From Paracoccaceae bacterium (GTDB lineage Bacteria; Pseudomonadota; Alphaproteobacteria; Rhodobacterales; Rhodobacteraceae): 64,000 nucleotides of DNA. Below are positions 9,253 to 16,840 of this stretch, one piece after another. A model generated the notes under the pieces. It made no database searches. It was not told where the DNA came from and saw only the letters and a program-made list of their open reading frames with translations. Within the stretch, counting starts at the first letter, position 1, and each line of letters starts with the position of its first letter. The stretch spans positions 62,001-126,000 of the forward strand of contig WKFI01000019.1 of the NCBI GenBank assembly GCA_014872875.1, in the 5' to 3' direction. The translations under genes and the position numbers were made by a program.

Positions 9253-11082
9253 ATGGAACGCCGCATCGCCGCGATCTTGGCTGCTGATATGGTCGGCTTC
9301 AGTCGGCTCGTCGAACTGGACGAAGCGGGCACAATCGAACGGCAGAAACGCCATCGTCTGGACCTCATTGATCCCCTGTTCGAACAGTTCAACGGACACA
9401 TCGTCAAACTGACCGGCGACGGTCTGATTGCCGAATTCGGATCGGTCGTGGAGGCTGTGCAATGTGCGGTGAATGCCCAGACAGCGATGGAGCAGCGCGA
9501 AGCGGGTCAGCCGGAGGATCGTAAGATCCGCTATCGAATAGCGATCCATCTGGGCGATGTGATCTTTGACGAAGGTGACGTGTTCGGGGATGGCGTCAAC
9601 ATCGCTGCGCGACTGGAATCTCTGGCCGAACCTGGCGGGGTTGTCGTCTCGGGACCCGCCCATGATCTGCTGAAAGCGCAGGTCGCGGTGGGCTTCAAAC
9701 CCATGGGTGATCAGAAGCTAAAGAATATTTCCGAACCTGTCCGCGTCTATCAGGTTGTGCCCCAGGAACAGGACCTGCCGTCTGACTCCATGGACCGCGC
9801 GAAACGACCACGGGGGGTGTTTGTCGTCGCGGCGGCCGTGGCCTGTATCGCCCTGTTGATGTGGGCCTTCTTACCAACAGACACGCCCTCCCCCGCTGCA
9901 ACCGGAGAAAAACCAAGGATCGCAGTGCTGCCTTTTGACGATTTCAGCACAGGCGACAACAAGGGCTATCTGTCCGATGCGATAGCCGAAGGGATCATCA
10001 CCGAATTGGCGCGCAGTTCGGTGATCGACGTCATCGCCCGAAATTCCAGTTTTCGCTACCGCGACACTGAACCCGACATTCGGAAGATCGGCGAAGAGTT
10101 GGGGGCTCATTATGTGCTCGAAGGCAGCCAGCAAAAAAACGGCGACTCTCTGAGGGTAACAGTGCAGCTGGTCGAGACAGAGAACGGAACACATCTTTGG
10201 GCACATACTTATGATCAGGAGATTGGCGACCTGTTCGCTGTACAGGACGCTATCATCAAGACCGCTGCCGACAGGATTGGTGTCCGCATCCGGCGCCCGG
10301 TTCCGGGGCACGACCCGAACAAGGTGACGGCGCTGCATCTCTACCTCAAAGGGCTGGAGATCGTCCGCCGCAACATGAACGCAGAGCTGAATGCCGAACT
10401 CATGGAACTGAACCGGCGAGTGATCGAGATCGACCCAGACTCTCAGTATGGCTACATCGGACTGGCCCATGCTTACCGCGCGGCGGCGACCTTCGGGTGG
10501 ATGGGCTTGACCGAACAAGAGGCTCTGGACAAGGGGTTTGAAGCGGCTCGAAAAGCCCTGGAGATCGCGCCCGAAGACCCGGACGTCCACTATATCCTCG
10601 CGCGACTGCATACCGAGAACAATGACCTGGACCAGGCGATGGCGGCCTATGACAAGGCGATCGCGCTGAACCCAAGTGCATCCACCTATCTGGTCGCCAG
10701 CACCGATACGATGCTCTACGTCGGCCAAAAGGAAGAAGCGATTGAGCGGATCGAACAGGCAATGGGCATCGACCCGTTCCATCCCGAGTGGTTTCACTGG
10801 CAAATGGGTTGGGCGCTGTGGGAGGTGGAGGACTGCGAAGGCGCCCTGGCCTCGATGCTGCGAATGAACACGATCCGGCGCAGCGCCCATCGCATGCTGG
10901 CGGGGATCTATGCCTGCCTGGGGGATGTGGAAAAGGCGCAGGAAGCTTACAAAGTCTTCTATGCCGAGGCCAACGAACCGACTATTTCCGAGCAGCGCGA
11001 GGAATGGGAAGACCTGTGGACCGCACCGGGCAGCCTGGAGCGCTGGCTGGACCACATGCGGATTGCCGGGATGCAGGATTGA
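9253..11082 (+). CDS. Class III adenylate cyclase with TolB-like and TPR regions
   Basis: This 609-residue protein probably converts ATP to cAMP. The N-terminal class III catalytic domain (residues about 1-170) keeps the metal-binding Asp12 (AADMVGFSRL) and Asp56 (KLTGDG), Lys52 as an adenine-contact candidate, and Asn116/Arg120 in GDGVNIAARLES. A single membrane helix lies at about 188-207, leaving the catalytic domain in the cytosol. A TolB-like domain (about 221-345, IAVLPFDDFS) and TPR-like helices (about 350-600) follow, probably in the periplasm. The ATG at 9253 has GGAGG six bases away and is preferred to the ATG at 9238. This architecture is common in Rhizobiales and Rhodobacterales, often in many paralogs. 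Confidence 0.93.
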   Translation: MERRIAAILAADMVGFSRLVELDEAGTIERQKRHRLDLIDPLFEQFNGHIVKLTGDGLIAEFGSVVEAVQCAVNAQTAMEQREAGQPEDRKIRYRIAIHLGDVIFDEGDVFGDGVNIAARLESLAEPGGVVVSGPAHDLLKAQVAVGFKPMGDQKLKNISEPVRVYQVVPQEQDLPSDSMDRAKRPRGVFVVAAAVACIALLMWAFLPTDTPSPAATGEKPRIAVLPFDDFSTGDNKGYLSDAIAEGIITELARSSVIDVIARNSSFRYRDTEPDIRKIGEELGAHYVLEGSQQKNGDSLRVTVQLVETENGTHLWAHTYDQEIGDLFAVQDAIIKTAADRIGVRIRRPVPGHDPNKVTALHLYLKGLEIVRRNMNAELNAELMELNRRVIEIDPDSQYGYIGLAHAYRAAATFGWMGLTEQEALDKGFEAARKALEIAPEDPDVHYILARLHTENNDLDQAMAAYDKAIALNPSASTYLVASTDTMLYVGQKEEAIERIEQAMGIDPFHPEWFHWQMGWALWEVEDCEGALASMLRMNTIRRSAHRMLAGIYACLGDVEKAQEAYKVFYAEANEPTISEQREEWEDLWTAPGSLERWLDHMRIAGMQD

Positions 11083-11112
11083 TCCGCGTCCGCATAAGAG
11101 GGAAATTCGACC

Positions 11113-11149
11113 TGCACAGGCCGTGCACCACTTGGGCACAGCCTGTGCA
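11113..11149 (+). terminator. Hairpin after the adenylate cyclase gene
   Basis: Perfect 9-base arms (11113-11121 and 11141-11149) enclose an inner GTGC/GCAC pair, giving a long hairpin 30 bases past the cyclase stop. No T run follows, so intrinsic termination is uncertain. Confidence 0.5.
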
Positions 11150-11255
11150 CCGGTTGTCTTCCAAGGCAGCGGAAACCTGACTGTCGGGGACCACGGCCAC
11201 TGGCCGGACCGCAGCGCCGGTGTTCGCCGAAAGTTTAGCGGGACAAGCCGAACGC

Positions 11256-11284
11256 GGGTGGAGACCATGGCATGACCTCCACCC
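11256..11284 (-). terminator. Hairpin after the alpha/beta hydrolase gene
   Basis: The arms GGGTGGAG and CTCCACCC (11256-11263, 11277-11284) enclose a 13-base loop, seven bases past the hydrolase stop. No T run is present. Confidence 0.4.
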
Positions 11285-11291
11285 GGATCGG

Positions 11292-12236
11292 TCATCTGTT
11301 GAAGAATTCGGCCACGGCATCCGTAGACGCTTTGACCGCTTCAGGTTTGTAGTAGAAGTCCACGTGAGAGAACTCGCCAAACGCCAGTTCCTCGTGATCG
11401 TTCGTGAGCTTTTCAACAAACTTAGTTGAGCAGACTGCTGTAAAAGCCGATGTGCTGTATATGGTCAGCGAAGGTTGAACGATCTTGTCAGCGTAAGCTT
11501 CGGCAATCGAGAAGAGGGACTGCATGCCCTGATCCCCAATATGCATGTTGGTGTAGGTCGGAACCGCCTTTGGTCCCCTGACACCGTCACGCCCGTAGTA
11601 ATCATAGCTCTCCCCAGCCATCGGGTTGGCCCCCAGATCGATGAACTCCTGCCGGGAGTGTTCGTCGTTCAGGCCGAAAGGCGCGACATAGTCCGGCTCA
11701 CCGGTTTCATACATTTTCTGCTTCGACGCGTTCGCCGCTGCGATTTGGCTGTTGGCCATGTCGCGGTCAGTCCATTGGAAGGCGTCGGCCGCCATCATGC
11801 CTGACACCATGGCAATCTTCTTGATCCGATGATCGGTCACGGCCGCCGAGGCGATGGTTGCGCCGCCCTGGCAGACACCTAGGCCATAGATCTCCTCCAC
11901 GAAGGGCAGCGTTCCCAGATAGGACACAGCATCCCAGGTGTTTTCGATCAGGCGGAAATTGTAGCGGGACTGTTTGAATTCGCCGGGCAGCGCCGGGGAT
12001 GCGCCCATGCCGAGATAGTCGAACCCCAGATAGATGAACCCACGCGCAGCCATTTCCGGGCCATATGTTGCCGGGATCTGATCCTTGACCTGCGGGAATG
12101 GGCTGGCGCCAACGATGGCCTTGTAAGTCTTGGTCTCATCAAATCCTTCGGGAAGATAAAGATCACCTGCCAGATCCACGCCAAAGGATTTGAAAGTGAT
12201 TGCGTTCTTGCCAGCAGTAAGGGTTTGGGATGTCAT
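11292..12236 (-). CDS. Alpha/beta hydrolase, dienelactone-hydrolase-like with Cys nucleophile
   Basis: This is a 314-residue cytosolic alpha/beta hydrolase. The nucleophile elbow reads GLGVCQGGAT, with Cys122 in place of the usual Ser, as in dienelactone hydrolases and some related proteins. The likely catalytic His is His291 in EFSHVDFYY. The oxyanion region GASPFPQVKDQIP and the cap region are typical of the acetyl-xylan-esterase/DLH-like superfamily. The start at 12236 has AAGGA eight bases upstream, and the frame open to 12275 is ignored. It is transcribed divergently from a TetR gene with two palindromes in between, so TetR control by the substrate or product is likely. The substrate is unknown. 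Confidence 0.85.
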   Translation of the reverse strand: MTSQTLTAGKNAITFKSFGVDLAGDLYLPEGFDETKTYKAIVGASPFPQVKDQIPATYGPEMAARGFIYLGFDYLGMGASPALPGEFKQSRYNFRLIENTWDAVSYLGTLPFVEEIYGLGVCQGGATIASAAVTDHRIKKIAMVSGMMAADAFQWTDRDMANSQIAAANASKQKMYETGEPDYVAPFGLNDEHSRQEFIDLGANPMAGESYDYYGRDGVRGPKAVPTYTNMHIGDQGMQSLFSIAEAYADKIVQPSLTIYSTSAFTAVCSTKFVEKLTNDHEELAFGEFSHVDFYYKPEAVKASTDAVAEFFNR

Positions 12237-12275
12237 GGTCTTGGTCCTTTCGGATGGGGGCGTCACGCCTTGCAA

Positions 12276-12297
12276 AAGTAAATCTTACTGTTTACTT
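12276..12297. promoter_or_regulatory. TetR operator candidate, site 1
   Basis: This is an inverted repeat with 7-base arms AAGTAAA/TTTACTT, around a core close to GTAAAC-N6-GTTTAC. It lies 39 bases upstream of the hydrolase start, in the divergent hydrolase/TetR gap, and shares its core with site 2. Confidence 0.75.
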
Positions 12298-12316
12298 ATG
12301 AGCGAGGCAGCATCTT

Positions 12317-12334
12317 GTAAACAGAAGTGTTTAC
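12317..12334. promoter_or_regulatory. TetR operator candidate, site 2
   Basis: This is a perfect palindrome GTAAAC-N6-GTTTAC, 17 bases before the TetR start and centred 39 bases from site 1, close to four helical turns. It is probably the autoregulatory site. Confidence 0.75.
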
Positions 12335-12351
12335 TTTGCGAACGGGAAACC

Positions 12352-12942
12352 ATGAAACGTACTGAAAAGAAAAGAAAAGATATCATCGACGCAGCTATCG
12401 AAGAGTTCCGCGAGCAGGGATTTCTAGGGGCCAAGACGACCTCGATCGCCAAGAAGGCCAATGTTTCGAGTCGGACGCTCTATAATCACTTCGACAGCAA
12501 GGAAGCGTTGTTTGAAGCGATTTCGGAGATCATGATCGAGCGAAACTGGAGCATGGAGCCGGTGGCCTATGACCCGGATCGCGACCTTGCCGCGCAATTG
12601 AAGGACGCGTTGTGGCGCTATATCGGTGTCATCACGGAAGAGACGGCGATCGGGTTGAACCGGATGGTCCTTTCGGAACTGATCCGCGATCTGGACCGGT
12701 CCCGGCAATTCTTCAAGGAATCCGAAACCCATGACTACCCCATAACGAGGCTGATCAGCGAAGCCATGGATGCAGGCGTAATCCGCGCGGCCGATCCGGT
12801 GTTCGCCACCAGCCAGCTGCTGGCGTTGGTCAAGAATTTCTTCTTCTGGCCAGAGTTCTTTTTGGGCGAAACCCCGACGCCCAAAGACGTTCTGGACGAT
12901 TGTATCGCGATGTTCCTGTCTCACTACCAACCGGACGGGTGA
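12352..12942 (+). CDS. TetR/AcrR-family transcriptional regulator
   Basis: This is a 196-residue regulator with an N-terminal TetR DNA-binding domain at about 5-55 (DIIDAAIEEFREQGF, TTSIAKKANVSSRTLYNHF). The C-terminal ligand domain resembles the TetR_C_7/AefR-like type, with an aromatic run NFFFWPEFF near residue 165. The ATG at 12352 has GGGA upstream, and the frame is open to 12190 without a better start. It is divergent from the DLH-like hydrolase and separated from it by two copies of a GTAAAC-N6-GTTTAC palindrome, so it most likely represses that gene and itself. Confidence 0.92.
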   Translation: MKRTEKKRKDIIDAAIEEFREQGFLGAKTTSIAKKANVSSRTLYNHFDSKEALFEAISEIMIERNWSMEPVAYDPDRDLAAQLKDALWRYIGVITEETAIGLNRMVLSELIRDLDRSRQFFKESETHDYPITRLISEAMDAGVIRAADPVFATSQLLALVKNFFFWPEFFLGETPTPKDVLDDCIAMFLSHYQPDG

Positions 12943-12997
12943 TCAAGCAGCGAAGCCCCTGTCATACTTGATGACGGTCCGACTCCCCGGACGGCCA

Positions 12998-13915
12998 CTA
13001 AGGTGTTTCAGTTCCCGAGACCCAGAATTCGTTGCGCCTGGATTTGATCCGCTCGGCAAGGAAATCGACAAACAACCGGACCCTTGCCGTATTGCGAAGA
13101 TCACGGTGCAGCAGTAGCCAGATATTCCGATACGGTACGGGCTTTTGGAATGGTGCGCGGATCAAACCGGGATGACGGTCACCAAGGTTGCACGCAAGAT
13201 AGGCCATACCCAGACCTGCGGCTGCAAGTGTGATCAGAGGAACCAGCTCGGAGACCCGGTGTTTCAAAGTGGCCTTCGGATAGTAGCTTTCCTTCACCCA
13301 TTTCGCAGTGATCGCGTCTTCGGGTTCATGCCAACCAATCAGATGCAGCCCTTCGCCTCCATTGTCCCTGATCCGCTCGGCATAGGCGCGCGTGCAGTAG
13401 GCCGCCTGTGACATCTGGACGAGCTTTCGCCCCACGACATCGTCCGTCACCTCATCGGCCACACGCAGGGAAACATCCGCTTCGCGGCGCATCAGGTCGC
13501 GGATATCATTGGTGAAATTCATGTTCAGAATGATGTCGGGATAAAGCTCGGCAAAGGCGGCAAAGTCCTCCATCAGCGACGTCATCGCCAACCCATGGGG
13601 CAGCGTGACATAGACCGTGCCGGAGGGTTGCGCATCCCGTCCGATGATGACCCTGGACGCGGCGGCCATTTCCGCTTCGACGCGTTCGGCATGAGGCATC
13701 AGGTCTTCACCGATCTGCGTCAAGGCAAGGCCGGACTTGGACCGTTCGAACAGGCGGCTGCCCACACGCGTTTCCATGACCGTAATTCTGCGTGTCAGGG
13801 TGGTGTGGTTCACCTGAATGCTCTCGGCTCCACCACGAAGCGTGCCGGTTCGGGCAACGGCCAGAAAATACTTGAGGTCATCCCAATTGAGAGAACTGGT
13901 TTCTTTTGTAGACAT
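12998..13915 (-). CDS. LysR-family transcriptional regulator
   Basis: This is a 305-residue LysR protein with an N-terminal winged helix-turn-helix (LNWDDLKYFLAVARTGTL, then VNHTTLTRRITVMETRVGSRLFER) and a C-terminal periplasmic-binding-like effector domain. The start at 13915 has AGGA just upstream, and the frame is open to 13951 with weaker support. It is divergent from an SDR gene, with an inverted repeat near the middle of the gap, the classic layout for a LysR regulator and its target. The effector is unknown. Confidence 0.92.
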   Translation of the reverse strand: MSTKETSSLNWDDLKYFLAVARTGTLRGGAESIQVNHTTLTRRITVMETRVGSRLFERSKSGLALTQIGEDLMPHAERVEAEMAAASRVIIGRDAQPSGTVYVTLPHGLAMTSLMEDFAAFAELYPDIILNMNFTNDIRDLMRREADVSLRVADEVTDDVVGRKLVQMSQAAYCTRAYAERIRDNGGEGLHLIGWHEPEDAITAKWVKESYYPKATLKHRVSELVPLITLAAAGLGMAYLACNLGDRHPGLIRAPFQKPVPYRNIWLLLHRDLRNTARVRLFVDFLAERIKSRRNEFWVSGTETP

Positions 13916-13953
13916 GTTTCCTGTGTTCCATTTTTGAAGCACCATGTTCACTT

Positions 13954-13975
13954 TTTTCTATCTACAGATCAAAAA
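13954..13975. promoter_or_regulatory. LysR binding-site candidate between lysR and SDR genes
   Basis: This inverted repeat has outer arms TTTT/AAAA and inner arms ATCT/AGAT around a two-base centre. The centre is about 62 bases before the SDR start and 50 before the LysR start, matching the T-N11-A type of site that LysR regulators use. Confidence 0.55.
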
Positions 13976-14026
13976 CAGAACAACCTACCTTGGTTTCATC
14001 ATACCCGACCCCAAGGAGCCCTTCCC

Positions 14027-14950
14027 ATGAACCAGATCCAATCCGTGTTGATCACCGGTGCAAACGCCGGGCTTGGTCGCGAAGCCGCCAGACAGCTTGC
14101 GCTGAAGAAAGGCATAGCCAAAATCTATCTGGCTTGCCGCAACCCAAACAAAGCCGAGGCCGCCAAAGCGGCGCTCGAGAATGAAACCGGCCGCAAGATC
14201 TTTGAAGTCGTGCTGATGGATGTCACCGATCCCAAGGCGGTCCGCGCCGCGGTGGCCGAGCTTTCCACCCCGATTGACGCCGTCATTCTGAACGCCGGAG
14301 GCACTGGCGGGCAACGCCCCAACAGCCTCACCCGCGAGGGCGTTACAAACATCTTCGCCACCAATGTTCTTGGCCATTTCGTGCTGGTAGATGAGCTTTT
14401 GCAACGCCAGTTGGTAACATCCACCATCCTCTATGCCGGATCAGAAGCTGCCCGTGGCATCCCCAAGATGGGCATGAACCGCCCGGATCTGTCGCAGGGA
14501 ACGGTGGACGAATTCAAGGCCATCGCCGACGGCAGCAAGTTTGGTCCGGAGGGCGACCCGTTGCAGACCTATGGCTATGCCAAACTGGTGGCAGCCCTGT
14601 GGATGGGGGCCATGGCCCGTCAACATCCTCATATTCGTTTTGTAACCATGAGTCCGGGGGGCACAACCGGAACTGCAGGCTTCGACGATCTGCCGCTTAT
14701 GAAGCGCATTTTCTTCAAACATGTGGGCGGAGTGTTGATGCCCCTGTTTGGCATGATGCACGGCGTTGAAACCGGGGCAAAACGGTATCTGGACGGGTTG
14801 TTCAACCCCGAATTCAAGACCGGCCGGTTCTATGCAAGTCGGGCGGGATACCCCACGGGGCCGGTGGTGGACCAGGCCAATATTGATGAGACCCTGTCAA
14901 ACATCACCACTCAGGACAACGCCGAACAGGCGCTTCGACAATTCGCCTGA
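14027..14950 (+). CDS. SDR-family NAD(P)-dependent oxidoreductase
   Basis: This is a 307-residue short-chain dehydrogenase/reductase. The N-terminal cofactor motif is TGANAGLG (residues about 10-17), the NAG-type motif reads LNAGG, and the active-site pair is YGYAK (Tyr and Lys four apart), with Ser in YAGSEA. It resembles protochlorophyllide reductase/retinol-dehydrogenase-like SDRs in length and in the SPGGTTGT segment. The start has AAGGAG eight bases upstream. It lies divergent from the LysR gene and 31 bases upstream of the broken DUF4345-like gene. The substrate is unknown. A 14-base tandem duplication covers its stop codon. Confidence 0.9.
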   Translation: MNQIQSVLITGANAGLGREAARQLALKKGIAKIYLACRNPNKAEAAKAALENETGRKIFEVVLMDVTDPKAVRAAVAELSTPIDAVILNAGGTGGQRPNSLTREGVTNIFATNVLGHFVLVDELLQRQLVTSTILYAGSEAARGIPKMGMNRPDLSQGTVDEFKAIADGSKFGPEGDPLQTYGYAKLVAALWMGAMARQHPHIRFVTMSPGGTTGTAGFDDLPLMKRIFFKHVGGVLMPLFGMMHGVETGAKRYLDGLFNPEFKTGRFYASRAGYPTGPVVDQANIDETLSNITTQDNAEQALRQFA

Positions 14951-14965
14951 AACAATTCGCCTGAA
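14938..14965 (+). repeat. 14-base perfect tandem duplication at the SDR stop codon
   Basis: The unit ACAATTCGCCTGAA occurs twice head to tail (14938-14951 and 14952-14965). The first copy contains the SDR stop codon. It looks like a recent slippage duplication and lies just before the frameshifted gene. Confidence 0.9.
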
Positions 14966-14981
14966 CCAAAGGAGCCATGAA

Positions 14982-15355
14982 ATGGAAACCACACTGAACA
15001 TCCTCGTCACGCTCGCAATCTTTCTCCTGTCCGGACTTGGCCTCGTGTCAATGTTCGCGCCTCGGCGCATGACCACCAACTTCGCCATCGAGGCGGTAGG
15101 AACAGCCGGGCTCAGCACCGTCCGCTCGGTGATCGGCGGCTTTTTCTGGCGTCGGTTGCCTTGCTGGTGATCGGTCTGACCACAGGGCAGACATTGGGCT
15201 TTGTGGCCGTTGCGATCCTGATGGCCGTGGTGGCTTTCGGGCGCATCGTCGGGATGCTGGCGGATGGGTTCGACAAGGCTGTGTTGCCTCCGCTGATTGT
15301 TGAGCTTGTGATCATTGCAGTTTTGATCGCGGCACATCTTCAGCTTTCGGTCTGA
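14982..15355 (+). pseudogene. DUF4345-like small membrane protein, frameshifted
   Basis: Two overlapping frames together give one protein. From the ATG at 14982 (AAAGGAG seven bases upstream) the frame reads to STVRSVIGGFF and then quickly hits a stop at about 15170. The rest (LVIGLTTGQTLGF to the end at 15355) continues in the -1 frame. Losing one T in the T5 run at 15141-15145 would explain this, and restoring it gives a 124-residue protein with four hydrophobic helices, typical of DUF4345. The 374-base span is one short of a multiple of three. Whether this is a true mutation or a sequencing error cannot be told here. The upstream SDR is intact. Confidence 0.8.
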
Positions 15356-15450
15356 TTGAATTGTTGCAGGCGGCAGGGCAGCAAAAGCGCAGGTACCACT
15401 TTTGACCGGGGCACGGCCCGACTCTGCCCAGCACAGCCATACCCAACGAA

Positions 15451-15476
15451 AAAGGCCGCGCCTTGGCGCGGCCTTT
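15451..15476 (-). terminator. Strong intrinsic terminator after ctpA
   Basis: A perfect 12-base stem (AAAGGCCGCGCC with its complement, 15451-15462 and 15465-15476) has a two-base formal loop. On the minus strand a T5 run follows it 24 bases past the ctpA stop. On the plus strand it could also end the DUF4345 transcript. Confidence 0.85.
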
Positions 15477-15499
15477 GTCAATTGCCAGAGAGGTCGGAT

Positions 15500-16834
15500 T
15501 TACTCCTTGGGACCCAACGCGGTCAGACCCTTCAGAATGTCGATAGCATAGGCCAGTTGGTAGTCGTCCTCGCGCAGCTGCGCAGCGGCTTCGGCCTTGG
15601 CGCGGTCTTCTTCGATCTGACGGATTTCGTCCTCGGACAGACTGTCATTATTCAGGCTGCCGCGCAGATCGGCCTCGGACCGGGTGCGACGGTTCGAGGT
15701 TTCTTCCTCCTCTTCCGTCGCGCGGCGGCGCGGCTGTTCGACGACGATATCGGGCGACACGCCCAGCGCCTGGATCGAACGGCCCGAAGGCGTGTAATAG
15801 CGTGCCGTAGTCAGACGCATAGCGCCATCACCACGCAGCGGCATCACTGTCTGGACCGAGCCTTTGCCGAAGCTCTTGGTACCGACGACGATGGCACGGC
15901 GGTGGTCCTGCAGGGCACCCGCAACGATTTCAGACGCCGATGCCGAACCGCCATTGATCAGCACCACGATCGGCAGGCCCTGGGACAGGTCGCCGTCGGT
16001 GGCATTGAAACGCTCACCGTCATCCGGGTTGCGGCCACGGGTCGAGACGATCTCTCCGCTGTCGAGGAACGCGTCCGATACTTTGATCGCCTGGGTCAAC
16101 AGGCCACCAGGGTTGTTGCGCAAATCCAGAACCAGACCATTCAAGTTTTCGATCCCGCCGGCTTCTTCAATCTGTTCTTCGAGACCCTCCTTGAGGTTCG
16201 GGAAGGTCTGATCGTTGAAGGTCGTCACACGCAGCACGGCAGTGTTGCCTTCGGTGCGGGCACGCACGGCGGTCAGTTTGATCGTGTCGCGGATGATGGA
16301 CACGTCAAAAGGTTCATCCTCACCTTCGCGGACGACGGTGATTACGATTTCCGAACCGACGGGACCGCGCATCATCTCGACCGCCTGATCCAGGGTCAAG
16401 CCCAGCACGCTTTCATTGTCCACATGGGTGATGAAGTCGCCGGCCTCGATCCCGGCCTCGTCCGCCGGGGTGCCGTCGATGGGGGAAACGACTTTGACAA
16501 AGCCTTCTTCCTGGGTGACTTCGATGCCCAGACCACCAAATTCACCACGGGTCTGCACCCGCATTTGGGCCGCATCGTCCGGTGAAAGATAGCTGGAATG
16601 CGGATCCAGCGAAGTCAGCATGCCGTTGATGGCGGCTTCGATAAGTTCGGATTCGTCCACCTCTTCGACATATTGAATGCGGATCCGTTCGAAGATATCG
16701 CCGAACAGGTCCAGCTGCTCATACACCGTCGAATTGCGCGCATTCTCCTGCGCCAGCAAAGGGCCGGCCACCTGTGTCGAGGCGATCACCCCCGCCAGCG
16801 TACCGCCCAGAGCGGCCATCACGAATTTCTTCAT
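15500..16834 (-). CDS. ctpA: C-terminal processing protease CtpA (S41 family)
   Basis: This is a 444-residue periplasmic protease that trims C termini of envelope proteins, including peptidoglycan hydrolase regulators in several Proteobacteria. A Sec signal ends near residue 28 (PLLAQ), a PDZ domain lies at about 90-170 (GLGIEV, SPIDGTPADEAGI), and the S41 core follows. The catalytic Ser is predicted at 299 in GGSASASEI and Lys at 324 in SFGKGS. A charged, low-complexity region sits at about 370-410 (PRRRATEEEEETSNRR). It lies directly downstream of envC and gpmI on the same strand, with a six-base gap to envC. Confidence 0.95.
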   Translation of the reverse strand: MKKFVMAALGGTLAGVIASTQVAGPLLAQENARNSTVYEQLDLFGDIFERIRIQYVEEVDESELIEAAINGMLTSLDPHSSYLSPDDAAQMRVQTRGEFGGLGIEVTQEEGFVKVVSPIDGTPADEAGIEAGDFITHVDNESVLGLTLDQAVEMMRGPVGSEIVITVVREGEDEPFDVSIIRDTIKLTAVRARTEGNTAVLRVTTFNDQTFPNLKEGLEEQIEEAGGIENLNGLVLDLRNNPGGLLTQAIKVSDAFLDSGEIVSTRGRNPDDGERFNATDGDLSQGLPIVVLINGGSASASEIVAGALQDHRRAIVVGTKSFGKGSVQTVMPLRGDGAMRLTTARYYTPSGRSIQALGVSPDIVVEQPRRRATEEEEETSNRRTRSEADLRGSLNNDSLSEDEIRQIEEDRAKAEAAAQLREDDYQLAYAIDILKGLTALGPKE

Positions 16835-16840
16835 ACTCGC

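Noticed and set aside
9871-11295. A 474-residue minus-strand frame opposite the adenylate cyclase
   Set aside because: No ribosome site or domain. The cyclase on the plus strand has complete catalytic residues.
15130-15170. Programmed -1 frameshifting as an explanation for the split DUF4345 gene
   Set aside because: The site reads C-TTT-TTC, which is not a canonical X-XXY-YYZ heptamer, and no downstream stimulatory structure stands out. A deleted T is simpler.
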